A model generated the notes under the pieces. It made no database searches. It had not been told where the DNA came from and saw nothing but the letters and a program-made list of their open reading frames with translations. DNA of 64,000 nucleotides from Echinicola pacifica DSM 19836 (GTDB lineage: Bacteria; Bacteroidota; Bacteroidia; Cytophagales; Cyclobacteriaceae): positions 984,685 through 1,048,684 of the forward strand of contig NZ_KB890738.1 in NCBI RefSeq assembly GCF_000373245.1. Direction: 5' to 3'. Made by a program: the position numbers and the translations under genes. Below are positions 1 through 8,829 of this stretch, in pieces. Within the stretch, counting starts at the first letter, position 1, and each line of letters opens with the position of its first letter.

Positions 1-1433
1 TGGCATCTTGCCAAAACCTGGAGGAGATGAATGTCAACCCCAACCTGCCAACAGAAACCCACCCGCAGCTTTTGCTGACCAATATCGAGTGGGATGCGTT
101 CAGAGATTACCGGGGGACTTCACCATTGTATGCACTCAAAATGCTGGTCCAAACCGATGGCGAAAATGCCTTCCAATATTATAAGTGGGATCGGGGGAGC
201 TTCGGGAGCTTCGGCACCCTGAGCAATGTCACCAAGATGATCCAGGAAGGCGATCGTATCGGTGACCGCTCGTATGTCGCTTTAGGCAAGTTTTTTAGAT
301 CTTATTACTTCTTTGAGATGGCCTTGACTTTTGGGGATATCCCTTATAGCCAAGCTCTGGAAGGAGAGACAGACGAAAACTATGCTCCTATCTATGACAG
401 CCAGCAAGAGGTGTTTGAAGGAATTCTTACTGAATTGGCCGAGGCCAATGAAATCCTGAAGACCGAGAATAATATCATCGCTGGGGATATCATATTCGGC
501 GGAGATATGCTTAGCTGGAGAAAGGTGATCAACGCTTTTAGACTAAAAGTAATGCTGACCCTGTCCAACAAAAGCGCCGAGATCAACTTATCAGAATTTT
601 CTGATATCGTGGCTAACGAGCCACTAATGGAGAACCAGGCAGAAAGTGCCCAGTTGGTGTTTCTGGATCAGCAAGGCAACCGATACCCAAGCTTCAACTC
701 CAGTGGATTTAGCTCTGGGATGTATATGGATTCCACCTTCATCCAGCGCCTGCAGGTTCGGGAAGACCCGCGCTTATTCATCTATTGCACCCAAACCAAA
801 TCCGCTAAGGAAGCTGGTAAAGCCATCGATGACTTTACTGCTTACGAGGGGGGAGATCCAGCAGCTCCTTATGCTGAGGTAAACGAAAAGGCTACCCAGG
901 GAAATGTCTCCAAAGTAAACGACAGATACCATAGAGATCCTGTGAATGAGCCATATATGCTGATTGGCTATTCTGAGCAACAGCTTATCCTTGCGGAGGC
1001 AGCGGTAAGAGGCTGGGTTCCTGCAGACGCCCAGGCATTATATGAGTCGGCTGTTCGTGCTTCTTTTGAATTTTATGAGATGTATGCGGAGAACTATTCC
1101 AGCTATATGAGCCAGGATGCCGCGAATACCTATCTGGCTAATCCTACCAACAGCTTTGCTGCAGCGATGGATGAGCAATCGCAGCTGGAGCTGATCGTGA
1201 TGCAAAAATACCTACAATCCTTCTTCCAGTTGGGCTGGACCTCTTTCTACGAATATCACCGAGTAGGAGGCTATCCTTCCCTGAGAAGGCCTGCAGGGGT
1301 GGAGATCCCTTATCGTTGGATCTATCCGCAGTCAGAATATAACTATAATGCTGCCAATGTGACCACGGCCATCACCCGTCAGTTTGGCGAGGGAAATGAC
1401 CAGATCAACCAGGAAACCTGGTGGCTAAAATAA
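1..1433 (+). CDS. SusD/RagB-like outer-membrane lipoprotein, 5' end outside window
   Basis: This is a SusD-type lipoprotein, the surface subunit that captures nutrients for a SusC-like TonB-dependent porin. The gene starts left of the window. The frame is open from position 3, and codon 9-11 is a cysteine in Ala-Ser-Cys-Gln, which reads as the end of a lipobox. It is followed by NLEEMNVNPN, the usual opening of mature SusD-like proteins. The ATG at 27 is therefore internal. About 476 residues are visible, including helical segments typical of the family (FEMALTFGDIPYS) and a C-terminal part rich in Tyr and Trp. The family assignment is secure from sequence flavour; the substrate cannot be told. 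A SusC partner is expected directly upstream. A hairpin about 100 bp after the stop may end the transcript. Confidence 0.88.
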   Translation, partial: ASCQNLEEMNVNPNLPTETHPQLLLTNIEWDAFRDYRGTSPLYALKMLVQTDGENAFQYYKWDRGSFGSFGTLSNVTKMIQEGDRIGDRSYVALGKFFRSYYFFEMALTFGDIPYSQALEGETDENYAPIYDSQQEVFEGILTELAEANEILKTENNIIAGDIIFGGDMLSWRKVINAFRLKVMLTLSNKSAEINLSEFSDIVANEPLMENQAESAQLVFLDQQGNRYPSFNSSGFSSGMYMDSTFIQRLQVREDPRLFIYCTQTKSAKEAGKAIDDFTAYEGGDPAAPYAEVNEKATQGNVSKVNDRYHRDPVNEPYMLIGYSEQQLILAEAAVRGWVPADAQALYESAVRASFEFYEMYAENYSSYMSQDAANTYLANPTNSFAAAMDEQSQLELIVMQKYLQSFFQLGWTSFYEYHRVGGYPSLRRPAGVEIPYRWIYPQSEYNYNAANVTTAITRQFGEGNDQINQETWWLK

Positions 1434-1536
1434 TTGCTTAAAACCACCTTCCTATAATCCGAAAAACCTCCGGGAAGGGCCAAAAGCTGGGTTCTACTCC
1501 TGCTAAAGGTCTTAGCCTAGAGGCTTTCGGGCAAAT

Positions 1537-1571
1537 AATGGGGTCAAGCTATAGTTAGTCTTGACCCCATT
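1537..1571 (+). terminator. Hairpin after SusD-like gene, probable terminator
   Basis: Two 12-bp arms, AATGGGGTCAAG and CTTGACCCCATT, are perfectly complementary and flank an 11-nt loop. A short T-rich stretch (TTCGTTT) follows. The T run is weak, so termination is likely but not certain. Confidence 0.6.
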
Positions 1572-1848
1572 CTTCGTTTAGCCAAATCCATTAATCACCC
1601 GTCATTCGAAAGCAAATGAAGGTGATTATATTCGTTGTAAAAGAAATAAAAAGTTAAATTGGTTGGTTGAAAGTAAAGAGATCCAAAGATCTAATTTCAT
1701 AAAACCATTTTCTTTACTCTTCCTTTGGCCTAAAGTAGGGGAAATCCATGGGAAGCAGCACTTATGATTTTGCGATAGCATATCTATAAAATCATATTCC
1801 TGTAATATAATTATCCATAGTAAAACCGAAAACATTATCCCATATAGA
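1572..1848. other. Intergenic region upstream of phospholipase C
   Basis: No gene is seen. Positions 1592-1628 hold a second inverted repeat, TAATCACC against GGTGATTA, with an inner 4-bp pairing (CATT/AATG). It has no T run and could be a regulatory or processing hairpin. The rest is AT-rich and should hold the phospholipase promoter, but no clear TAnnTTTG box was found. Confidence 0.4.
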
Positions 1849-4389
1849 ATGATGAATGAAAAAATGAATGAGTCCAGAAGAGATTTTTTGAAGAAGGCAG
1901 GATTACTTTCTGGAGGAGCTGGAATATGGTCTGTGCTTCCCGGCTCGATAGAGAAGGCTATGGCGATCACTGCTGATCCTGGTACCACCTTTTTGGACGC
2001 GGAGCACGTCGTGTTGTTGATGCAGGAAAACCGCTCCTTTGACCATTGCTATGGTACCCTGAAGGGGGTGAGAGGCTATAATGATCGCCGGGCAATTCAG
2101 CTTCCGGATAAGAACCCTGTCTGGTTACAGGCTGACAAGGAGGGGAACCGATATGCTCCTTTTCGCTTTGATATCAAAGGCACGATGGCCACATGGATGC
2201 GGGATATTCCTCATAGTTGGGAAAATCAGGTGGACGCCAGAAATCATGGTAAATACGACAATTGGATTGAAGCGAAGCGATCTGGCAGGGCTCAGTTTAG
2301 GGATATTCCTATGACCATGGGCTATTATAGCCGAGAGGATATTCCTTTTTATTATGCTTTTGCTGATGCCTTTACCGTCTGTGATCAGCATTTCTGTGCG
2401 GCACTAGCGGGCACCACGACCAATAGGAGTTATTTCTGGACGGGGAAAACCCATCCTGAAGGCAAAAAAGCCAAGGTTCGGAATGGAGAGCTTACTTATG
2501 GCAAAGAGGTCAGTTGGAATACCTTTCCCGACCGACTGGAAGACAATGATATCTCCTGGAAGGTATATCAAAACGAAATCAGTTTGCCCTCAGGTGTGGA
2601 GGACAGTTCCTTATTAGCCAATTTTACTGATAATAACCTGGAGTGGTTTACCCAATTTGGGGCTCGCTATAGCCTTGGTCACTATAATTATTTGCGCCAA
2701 AGACAGAAGCAACTCCCAAAAGAAGTCAAGGCGCTGGAAAAACAGTTGAAGCAGTCGGGTGCCAATATCGAGGAGCTATCGGCGGAAATTGCCAAAAAGA
2801 ATAAGGAAATCAGTAGCCTGAAGGAATACCTGACGGAGTGGAACCCTGAACGCTTTAAGAAGCTCAGCGCACGCGAGCAAAGCATGCATCATAAGGCTTT
2901 CACGACCAATAGTGGTGATCCTAATTATCATAAGGTGGAGACCATGACGTATGAGGAGCAGGGTGAGGAGCGCAGCACTAGCATTCCCAAGGGGGATGTG
3001 CTCTATCAGTTCCGCAAAGATGTAAAAGAGGGCAATCTGCCTGCCGTATCCTGGGTGGTGGCCCCACAGAAATTCTCCGATCATCCTAGCGCACCATGGT
3101 ATGGAGCTTGGTATGTGTCGGAGGTATTGGACATCCTGACGCAGAATCCAGAGGTGTGGAAGAAGACCATATTCATCCTGAATTATGATGAGAATGATGG
3201 GTATTTTGATCATATACCGCCATTTGTGGCGCCGGACCCGAGGGACGCAGATCAGGGCAAGGCCTCAGAAGGTCTGGATGTGACGGGAGAAATAGTCACT
3301 AAAGAGGAGGAAATCAAAGAAGGGTTCAGTGAGAAAGACTCCCGAACTAGCCCTGTAGGTCTTGGGTACAGGGTACCTCTGGTGGTGGCCTCGCCTTGGA
3401 GCCGTGGTGGATGGGTAAATAGTGAAGTATGTGATATCACTTCGACGATCATGCTGATGGAAAAATGGCTTTCGCATAAGACCGGCAAGGAAATAAAAGA
3501 AACCAATATAAGTGATTGGCGCAGGGAGATCAGTGGGGATCTATCCTCTGTATTCAGACCGTATAATGGGGAAGAAATAGAACTTCCGGAATGGGTAAAG
3601 CAGAAGGAGCATGTCCAGCAGATCTATAATGCCAAGTTTAAGGGGCTTCCGACAAACTATAAAGCCCTGACGCCAGCGGAGGCTCAGCAAATTGCTCAGA
3701 ATCCTCAGCGTTCGGAGTTATTGCCGACGCAGGAGCCGGGCACCAAGCCTTCCAATGCCCTGCCGTACGAATTGTACGTGGATGGGGCGGTCTCTTCGGA
3801 TGGGGAAAATTTCACGATTACCTTTGCTGCATCGAAGGAGATTTTTGGTGAGGAAGCCTTGGGAGCTCCTTTCAATGTCTATACTCCGGGAAACTATCTA
3901 AACCCCAAAACCGGGGAGTATGAGGCGGTAAAGACCTGGGCTTTTGCCGTGAAATCCGGGGACAGCATTTCTTACCAATGGCCGATAGCCTCTTTTGAAA
4001 ATGGGCAATACCACCTGCGGGTATATGGACCAAATGGGTATTTTAGGGAGTTTGAAGGGTCGGTACAGGGACCGCGGATTCATATTGAGGCGAAGCCGAT
4101 CAAGCAAAAAAGAGAATATACGGATAAGATCAAGCTGACACTGAGCAATAGCAGTGCGCTGCAAGGGGTAAGCCTGAAGCTAGTGGATGAAGTCTATCAA
4201 AAAGATGAGAAGACTCTCCATCTCGGTGGTGGGGAGTCGGCGAGCTTCACCTTGGACACCCAGCCGTATGGGGGCTGGTATGAGTTTAAGGTGCTGAGCG
4301 AGGGCATAGCGGGTTTTGGGATCACCTATGCAGGAAGGTTGGAGACGGGCAAGGACCGTGTGTCAGACCCTGCGATGGGGGTGCTATAA
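1849..4389 (+). CDS. Phosphocholine-type phospholipase C, Tat-exported
   Basis: Secreted phospholipase C of the bacterial non-hemolytic/phosphocholine-specific family (phosphoesterase fold), which hydrolyses phospholipid head groups. Residues 9-16, SRRDFLKK, form a twin-arginine signal. The catalytic domain opens with QENRSFDH (59-66), where the Glu and Asn are metal or nucleophile-region residues of the family, and carries YDENDG further on. Two C-terminal domains of the PLC-specific beta type follow, from about residue 640 to the end. At 846 residues it is longer than classic members, partly through a charged, heptad-like helical stretch near residues 285-335 within the catalytic part. The start is uncertain: ATGs at 1849, 1852 and 1864 all lie before the Tat motif. 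It shares a bidirectional terminator with ndk and appears monocistronic. Confidence 0.9.
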   Translation: MMNEKMNESRRDFLKKAGLLSGGAGIWSVLPGSIEKAMAITADPGTTFLDAEHVVLLMQENRSFDHCYGTLKGVRGYNDRRAIQLPDKNPVWLQADKEGNRYAPFRFDIKGTMATWMRDIPHSWENQVDARNHGKYDNWIEAKRSGRAQFRDIPMTMGYYSREDIPFYYAFADAFTVCDQHFCAALAGTTTNRSYFWTGKTHPEGKKAKVRNGELTYGKEVSWNTFPDRLEDNDISWKVYQNEISLPSGVEDSSLLANFTDNNLEWFTQFGARYSLGHYNYLRQRQKQLPKEVKALEKQLKQSGANIEELSAEIAKKNKEISSLKEYLTEWNPERFKKLSAREQSMHHKAFTTNSGDPNYHKVETMTYEEQGEERSTSIPKGDVLYQFRKDVKEGNLPAVSWVVAPQKFSDHPSAPWYGAWYVSEVLDILTQNPEVWKKTIFILNYDENDGYFDHIPPFVAPDPRDADQGKASEGLDVTGEIVTKEEEIKEGFSEKDSRTSPVGLGYRVPLVVASPWSRGGWVNSEVCDITSTIMLMEKWLSHKTGKEIKETNISDWRREISGDLSSVFRPYNGEEIELPEWVKQKEHVQQIYNAKFKGLPTNYKALTPAEAQQIAQNPQRSELLPTQEPGTKPSNALPYELYVDGAVSSDGENFTITFAASKEIFGEEALGAPFNVYTPGNYLNPKTGEYEAVKTWAFAVKSGDSISYQWPIASFENGQYHLRVYGPNGYFREFEGSVQGPRIHIEAKPIKQKREYTDKIKLTLSNSSALQGVSLKLVDEVYQKDEKTLHLGGGESASFTLDTQPYGGWYEFKVLSEGIAGFGITYAGRLETGKDRVSDPAMGVL

Positions 4390-4408
4390 GCTCAAAAAAT
4401 GAGGAAGT

Positions 4409-4441
4409 AAAAAAAAGGCAGCTCAAGGGCTGCCTTTTTTT
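4409..4441. terminator. Bidirectional terminator between phospholipase C and ndk
   Basis: GGCAGC and GCTGCC form a 6-bp GC stem around a 6-nt loop. A run of A precedes it and a run of T follows, so it can end both the rightward phospholipase transcript and the leftward ndk transcript. Confidence 0.85.
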
Positions 4442-4457
4442 AATGGGGTGCTTATAC

Positions 4458-4880
4458 TTACTGAACTCTCTCGAATTCGCTGAAGAAGAAGCTGCCTTCG
4501 ATAGCGGCATTTTCGTCAGAGTCGGAGCCGTGCACCGCATTGGCCTCGATAGACTTGGCATATTTCTTACGGATGGTACCTTCTTCTGCATCGGCAGGAT
4601 TGGTGGCGCCGATAAGTTTTCTGAAGTCCGCCACAGCATTATCTTTTTCGAGAATGGCAGCGATGATCGGTCCGGAAGACATATAGTTGCAGAGGTCATT
4701 ATAAAAAGGTCTCTCTTGGTGCACCGCGTAGAATTTACCAGCTACGGCAGCAGAAAGCTGAGTGGCTTTAAGAGCTACAATTTTAAATCCTGCTTCTTCG
4801 ATCATTTTAAGGATCCCGCCAGAATGGCCATCTTTGAAGGCGTCAGGCTTGATCATTGTGAAAGTTTTGTTACTTGCCAT
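4458..4880 (-). CDS. ndk: Nucleoside diphosphate kinase
   Basis: Transfers the gamma phosphate of ATP to nucleoside diphosphates through a phospho-histidine, keeping NTP and dNTP pools balanced in the cytoplasm. The 140-residue protein has the usual length. It opens with the family sequence [10 protein letters not shown] and carries the active-site motif NAVHGSDS with the catalytic His at residue 117. The C-terminal FFSEFE tail is typical. The start ATG is directly before the conserved N-terminus. It lies convergent with the phospholipase gene and divergent from the nrnA-like gene. Confidence 0.97.
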   Translation of the reverse strand: MASNKTFTMIKPDAFKDGHSGGILKMIEEAGFKIVALKATQLSAAVAGKFYAVHQERPFYNDLCNYMSSGPIIAAILEKDNAVADFRKLIGATNPADAEEGTIRKKYAKSIEANAVHGSDSDENAAIEGSFFFSEFERVQ

Positions 4881-5001
4881 TTTGATTTGTTTTGAAAATG
4901 ATGGTTTATATTTGGCTGCAAAAATAGTGTTTTTGCTGTAAACAAAGAATTATTACAATTATTTGTAAGTTATCTTATTCATTTTAAGAGCATTATAGAA
5001 A

Positions 5002-5033
5002 TTGGGATTTTTGAAAAATTATACAGACCTTTG
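5002..5033 (+). promoter_or_regulatory. Possible promoter of the nrnA-like gene
   Basis: TTG at 5002-5004 is followed after 21 nt by GACCTTTG (5026-5033), which matches the Bacteroidota -7 box TAnnTTTG at six of eight places counting the free positions. The gene starts 40 bp downstream. The match is imperfect. Confidence 0.3.
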
Positions 5034-5073
5034 CGTCTTGTGTGCTGTAAAAAGTGCTTCTAAAATATTGTAG

Positions 5074-6114
5074 ATGCTAGATTTAGAGTCATTTAAAAAA
5101 CTACTGGCTTCGCCAAAGAAGATCGTCATTACCACCCACCACAAGCCAGATGCTGATGCATTGGGATCTTCGCTGGGAATGGCCAACTACCTTAAGAAAA
5201 AGGACCACGATGTACGGGTGATCACCCCATCGGATTATCCCTCCTTCCTGTACTGGATGAAGGGCAATGATGAGGTGCTCAATTATGAGGAGGAAGGCCT
5301 CCAGACAGAAGCCCGAGAGCTGATGCAGCAGGCTGATATGATCATATGCTTGGACTTTTCGTGTCTGAGTAGGATCAGTGAGCTAGGGGGGCTGGTAAAG
5401 AAATCTTCTGCCGTGAAGGTAAATATCGACCACCATATGGATCCGGAGGACTTTGCGGACTTCCGGTACTGGAGTACGGAGGCTGCGGCCACCTGCGAGC
5501 TGGTGTACGATCTTATCGTCAAGATGGGCGATAAGGATCTGATCGATTCGGATATTGCAGATTGCTTGTATTCAGGGATCATGACTGATACCGGAGGCTT
5601 CAAGCATCCCAATACCACGAAGAATGTCCATATGGTCACCGCTGAGCTGATCGACCTGGGGGCGGATAATTCGAAAATTTCACGCCTTATTTATGATACA
5701 AATTCAGTAAATAGGCTTAAATTTATCGGCTTCGCTTTGACTCGTCGCTTGGTGATCCACACTGACCTGCACACCGCTTACTTCTGGATCTGTAAGAAGG
5801 ACTTGAAAAAGTACGATTCGCAGACCGGAGATACGGAAGGTCTGGTAAACTATGCGCTGTCATTGGATGGGATCAAAATCGCCGCCATGTTTACCGAGCG
5901 CAAAGATGGGGTGAAAATCTCCTTCCGATCTACTGAGGATGTAGCCGTAAATAAGTTTGCCGCTAAATACTTCAATGGTGGAGGACATAAAAACGCCGCT
6001 GGCGGGAAATCTGAGGATCCGTTAAAAGAAACGATCGCCAGATTTGAGAAATTAATAAAGGAAAATCAACAACGATTATTAAATCAACTAGAATTAGTCA
6101 CTGAAACTAAGTAG
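5074..6114 (+). CDS. DHH/DHHA1 phosphoesterase, NrnA-like (nanoRNase/pAp phosphatase)
   Basis: A cytoplasmic DHH-family phosphoesterase. NrnA-type members degrade 2-5-nt RNA and dephosphorylate pAp. Seen in order: motif I HHKPDADALGS (22-32), motif II around CLDFS (92-96), motif III DHH (119-121), motif IV TDTGGFKH (about 171-178), and the C-terminal DHHA1 signature GGGHKNAAGG near residues 303-312. At 346 residues it matches NrnA length. The FKBP lipoprotein gene follows 86 bp later in the same direction. The family is certain; choosing NrnA activity over a related nanoRNase is inference. Confidence 0.9.
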   Translation: MLDLESFKKLLASPKKIVITTHHKPDADALGSSLGMANYLKKKDHDVRVITPSDYPSFLYWMKGNDEVLNYEEEGLQTEARELMQQADMIICLDFSCLSRISELGGLVKKSSAVKVNIDHHMDPEDFADFRYWSTEAAATCELVYDLIVKMGDKDLIDSDIADCLYSGIMTDTGGFKHPNTTKNVHMVTAELIDLGADNSKISRLIYDTNSVNRLKFIGFALTRRLVIHTDLHTAYFWICKKDLKKYDSQTGDTEGLVNYALSLDGIKIAAMFTERKDGVKISFRSTEDVAVNKFAAKYFNGGGHKNAAGGKSEDPLKETIARFEKLIKENQQRLLNQLELVTETK

Positions 6115-6200
6115 CTTTTATTTGGCCTAATAAGTAATTTTTGAACGGCTCTAAATCGATTACTGGTTTTAATGACCACTCCAAAACAATTAAATATCAC

Positions 6201-7145
6201 ATGAAAAAACTGAAAAGTCTGATGTTGTCCGCCGGTATGGTGGCTACCTGTCTGGGTGTAGTATCTTGCGAAAAAACAAAAACTACCGAAGATGGCACTG
6301 AGTACACTTATATCAATGAAGGTACTGAGAAGCCTGAAAATGGACAATTTGTTATTTACGAATTTACTGCCAAAAATAGCAAGGATTCTGTCTTCATCTC
6401 TAGCCTTGAGAATGGCGCACCAGCGTATATGATGCATAATGACAGCATCAAAAGATATGATACCACTAAGGTACGTCCAGGAATCGATGAGATCTTCTCT
6501 CAGCTGAAAAAGGGTGATAGCATCCAGTTTACTGCCGAAGCTTCTAAGATCTTTGGTGAGATGAATACCCCTCCCTTCCTGACTCCAGAGGAAAAAGTAA
6601 CACTAAATATTGGGGTTACCGATATCCTGAACGAAGAGGATATGCAGGATTTCATGACCAAGGTGCAAGAAAAGCAACAAGCCAAAATGGCCAAAGAAGC
6701 TGAAACGCAATTGGCTACTGATATCAAAATGATACAGGACTATATGGCGGAGAAAAATATCAATGCTACCAAAACTGAATCAGGATTATTCTATGTCCTT
6801 GAAGAAGAAGGTAACGGCGAGCCAGTAGAAGAAGGAAATACCGTGAAGGTACACTACACCGGTTATGTATTGGATGGAACCATCTTCGACACTAGCAAAG
6901 AGGATATAGCCAAAGAAAATGATATCTTCATAGAAGACAGAGATTACGAGCCGTTTGAGGTGATGGTAGGCAAAGGCCGCGTGATCCCAGGATGGGATGA
7001 AGGATTGCAGTTATTGAAAGGTGGCTCTAAGGCGAAACTTTTGATCCCTTCTACCCTTGCTTATGGCCCTCGTCAAGCTGGAGAGGTGATCAGTCCAAAC
7101 TCCATCCTTGTATTTGACGTAGAAGTACTAGACGTACAAAAATAA
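6201..7145 (+). CDS. FKBP-type peptidyl-prolyl isomerase lipoprotein, two-domain
   Basis: A membrane-anchored FKBP-type prolyl isomerase or chaperone of the cell envelope. The best start is the ATG at 6201, which gives a clean lipoprotein signal ending in GVVSC (Cys 23); an upstream ATG at 6141 would bury this signal. The C-terminal domain (about 205-312) is a full FKBP domain with VKVHYTGYVLDG, IFDTS and the late FDVEVLDV strand. The N-terminal half resembles a degenerate FKBP-like domain (ENGQFVIYEF to LNIGVTDIL), joined by a charged Gln/Lys-rich helix. It is the first of three adjacent FKBP-like lipoprotein genes, 3 bp from the next, so they probably form one operon. GldI and related FKBPs of Bacteroidota are the nearest known type. 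Confidence 0.9.
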   Translation: MKKLKSLMLSAGMVATCLGVVSCEKTKTTEDGTEYTYINEGTEKPENGQFVIYEFTAKNSKDSVFISSLENGAPAYMMHNDSIKRYDTTKVRPGIDEIFSQLKKGDSIQFTAEASKIFGEMNTPPFLTPEEKVTLNIGVTDILNEEDMQDFMTKVQEKQQAKMAKEAETQLATDIKMIQDYMAEKNINATKTESGLFYVLEEEGNGEPVEEGNTVKVHYTGYVLDGTIFDTSKEDIAKENDIFIEDRDYEPFEVMVGKGRVIPGWDEGLQLLKGGSKAKLLIPSTLAYGPRQAGEVISPNSILVFDVEVLDVQK

Positions 7146-7148
7146 TTT

Positions 7149-7682
7149 ATGAAGGCATTCAATCAAGTAATCATAGCAGCCCTGTTCGCAGGGCTGTTTG
7201 CTTCCTGCGTGGAGGATCAGGAAACTCCCTTAGAAATCTTCGAAAGAGATTTGGCAGCCATAGAAGCCTATATTCAGGATACCGATTACTCTTATGTTCT
7301 TTTGGATCAGGATGAGGAAAATGGTATAGCCTTGCTCTATGGAAGCACTTCTGACTCAGGAGTGAAGGCGGAAGCTGGAGATCAGATTTCTGTCCATTAT
7401 ACCTTAAGGCTTTTGGACGAAAGTCTGCTTCAGACGACGGTGGAAGCCACCGCTATTGCCGAAGGAATGTATGATGAAAATGCAGCCTATGAGCCCTATT
7501 CTTATCAGTATCTGACCAATAGCGTGATCTATGGCTTTGATTATGCCATTTCCAAAATGGAAGTAGGCGATAAGGCGAGAGTTATTATTCCCTCTTATTA
7601 TGCGTATGGAGCCTCGGCTAGAAATGGGATTCCTGCAAATTCTGTATTGATTTTTGACCTCGAACTTGTTGAGGTCGATTAA
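7149..7682 (+). CDS. FKBP-like lipoprotein, probably degenerate active site
   Basis: A small envelope lipoprotein (177 residues) with an FKBP fold. The signal ends in LFASC (Cys 20), so it should be lipid-anchored. The FKBP domain starts near ISVHYTLRLLDE (about 84-95) and ends with FDLELVEV. Where active FKBPs have the hydrophobic-pocket motif IFDTS, this protein reads SLLQTT, so the Phe-Asp pair is missing. It may act as a chaperone or binding protein without isomerase activity; that is inference. It sits 3 bp after the first FKBP gene and 22 bp before the third. Confidence 0.82.
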   Translation: MKAFNQVIIAALFAGLFASCVEDQETPLEIFERDLAAIEAYIQDTDYSYVLLDQDEENGIALLYGSTSDSGVKAEAGDQISVHYTLRLLDESLLQTTVEATAIAEGMYDENAAYEPYSYQYLTNSVIYGFDYAISKMEVGDKARVIIPSYYAYGASARNGIPANSVLIFDLELVEVD

Positions 7683-7704
7683 AAAATAGTTTAATGTTAT
7701 TATT

Positions 7705-8271
7705 ATGAAAAATTCATTAATCGGAGCATTGGTCTTAGTGATGACGATTGGGATATACTCTTGCGAGCCCACCAATCCTTATAACTACGGGCCGGTATAT
7801 GATGTGGAAGGAAATTTGACAGCAGATAGCCTAAGCATTGCCGGGTACCTGGACACCGCTAAGATGGATAGCCTCTATCGGATCTATGACCCTAGCGGTG
7901 TGGTGATCATCGTGCAGGAAGAAGGACTGGGATCCCGACCTAATTATAATACCTCGGTTTATACCAATTATGTTGGGAAATTAATGGATGGGTTCGTTTT
8001 TGATACCAATATACAGTCTGTGGCGGAAGCGAATGACCTGCATGAGGACGGTGATGAGTATAGACCTTTCCAATTTTTGGTAACTACTCTCCAGAATTCC
8101 ACGCAGTCAGGAGCTATTCCAGGCTTTAGTTTTGGATTTAAGCCCCTCAGAAGCGGATCCAAAGCCACTTTAGTCATCCCTTCCGTATGGGGCTATCGAG
8201 ATCAGGTTAAGACTAATATCCCCGAAAATTCCATTTTGGTATTTGAAGTGGACTTCTTAGGGATGGATTGA
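7705..8271 (+). CDS. FKBP-type lipoprotein
   Basis: Third gene of the FKBP lipoprotein set, 188 residues. The signal peptide ends in GIYSC (Cys 20). The FKBP domain contains TNYVGKLMDGFVFDTN, keeping the Phe-Asp pair lost in the preceding gene. It continues through GAIPGFSFGFKPLRSGSKA, which matches the helix and glycine region of FKBPs, to the final strand ILVFEVDFLG. A periplasm-facing isomerase or chaperone role is likely. A strong terminator lies about 80 bp downstream and closes the operon. Confidence 0.85.
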   Translation: MKNSLIGALVLVMTIGIYSCEPTNPYNYGPVYDVEGNLTADSLSIAGYLDTAKMDSLYRIYDPSGVVIIVQEEGLGSRPNYNTSVYTNYVGKLMDGFVFDTNIQSVAEANDLHEDGDEYRPFQFLVTTLQNSTQSGAIPGFSFGFKPLRSGSKATLVIPSVWGYRDQVKTNIPENSILVFEVDFLGMD

Positions 8272-8348
8272 TCTCCTTTTGATTTTATTTGCCCTTCGGG
8301 CTAAAAATAATCTTAGGTAATACTCCGATTGGAGCAAGCCGGGAAGAT

Positions 8349-8385
8349 TAAAAAAGCACTTCATAATTTTGAAGTGCTTTTTTAT
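8349..8385 (+). terminator. Terminator of the FKBP operon
   Basis: AAGCACTTCA pairs with TGAAGTGCTT across a 6-nt loop, with A residues before and a T run after. It is strong on the plus strand. Confidence 0.85.
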
Positions 8386-8406
8386 TTAGATTGCCTGTGA
8401 AATCCA

Positions 8407-8414
8407 TAACTTTG
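8407..8414 (+). promoter_or_regulatory. -7 promoter box of ridA
   Basis: TAACTTTG matches the Bacteroidota -7 consensus TAnnTTTG exactly and lies 15 bp before the ridA start. About 20 nt upstream only a weak TTTAG resembles the -33 element. Confidence 0.5.
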
Positions 8415-8429
8415 ATGAAAAAGTAAGAT

Positions 8430-8813
8430 ATGTCTAAATCTATTATCCATTCGCCGGAGGCACCGGCACCTATCGGGCCGTACAGCCAGGCCGTATTAGC
8501 AGGAGATACCCTGTATGTATCAGGGCAGATAGCCCTCGACGCAGACTCAGGAGAGCTGATCAACGAGAATATTACAGAGGAAACTCACGCCGTGATGAAG
8601 AATTTGGATGCCATCCTCAGCGCTGCTGGTTTGAGCTTTGCCAATGTGGTGAAGTGTTCCATTTTCATCAAGGATATGAATGACTTCGGGACCATCAATG
8701 AGGCTTATGGTCAGTACTTCAGCAGTGCGCCTCCCGCCAGAGAGACGGTGGAGGTAAGCAGACTGCCAAAGGATGTAAGCGTAGAGATTTCTTGTATTGC
8801 CTATAAGGGCTAG
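8430..8813 (+). CDS. ridA: RidA family enamine/imine deaminase
   Basis: A small cytoplasmic trimer-forming enzyme that hydrolyses reactive 2-aminoacrylate and other imines released by PLP enzymes. The 127-residue protein has the family opening IGPYSQAVLAGDTLYVSGQ. It also carries PPARETVEVSRLP, whose Arg contacts the substrate carboxylate in RidA proteins, and a final VSVEISCIAY strand. Length and motifs are standard. A TAnnTTTG box directly upstream gives it its own promoter. The next gene follows after 16 bp and may be cotranscribed. Confidence 0.95.
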   Translation: MSKSIIHSPEAPAPIGPYSQAVLAGDTLYVSGQIALDADSGELINENITEETHAVMKNLDAILSAAGLSFANVVKCSIFIKDMNDFGTINEAYGQYFSSAPPARETVEVSRLPKDVSVEISCIAYKG

Positions 8814-8829
8814 AAACTAAAAAGTGGCT

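Noticed and set aside
2776-3213. Minus-strand 145-codon open frame inside phospholipase C
   Set aside because: It lies wholly inside a well-supported gene, with no start context or protein family.
4443-4895. Plus-strand 150-codon open frame across ndk
   Set aside because: It is a shadow of ndk; the minus-strand frame has full family motifs, and the plus frame resembles nothing.
6141-6200. Upstream ATG at 6141 for the first FKBP gene
   Set aside because: It would put 20 unrelated residues before a clean lipoprotein signal that starts at 6201.
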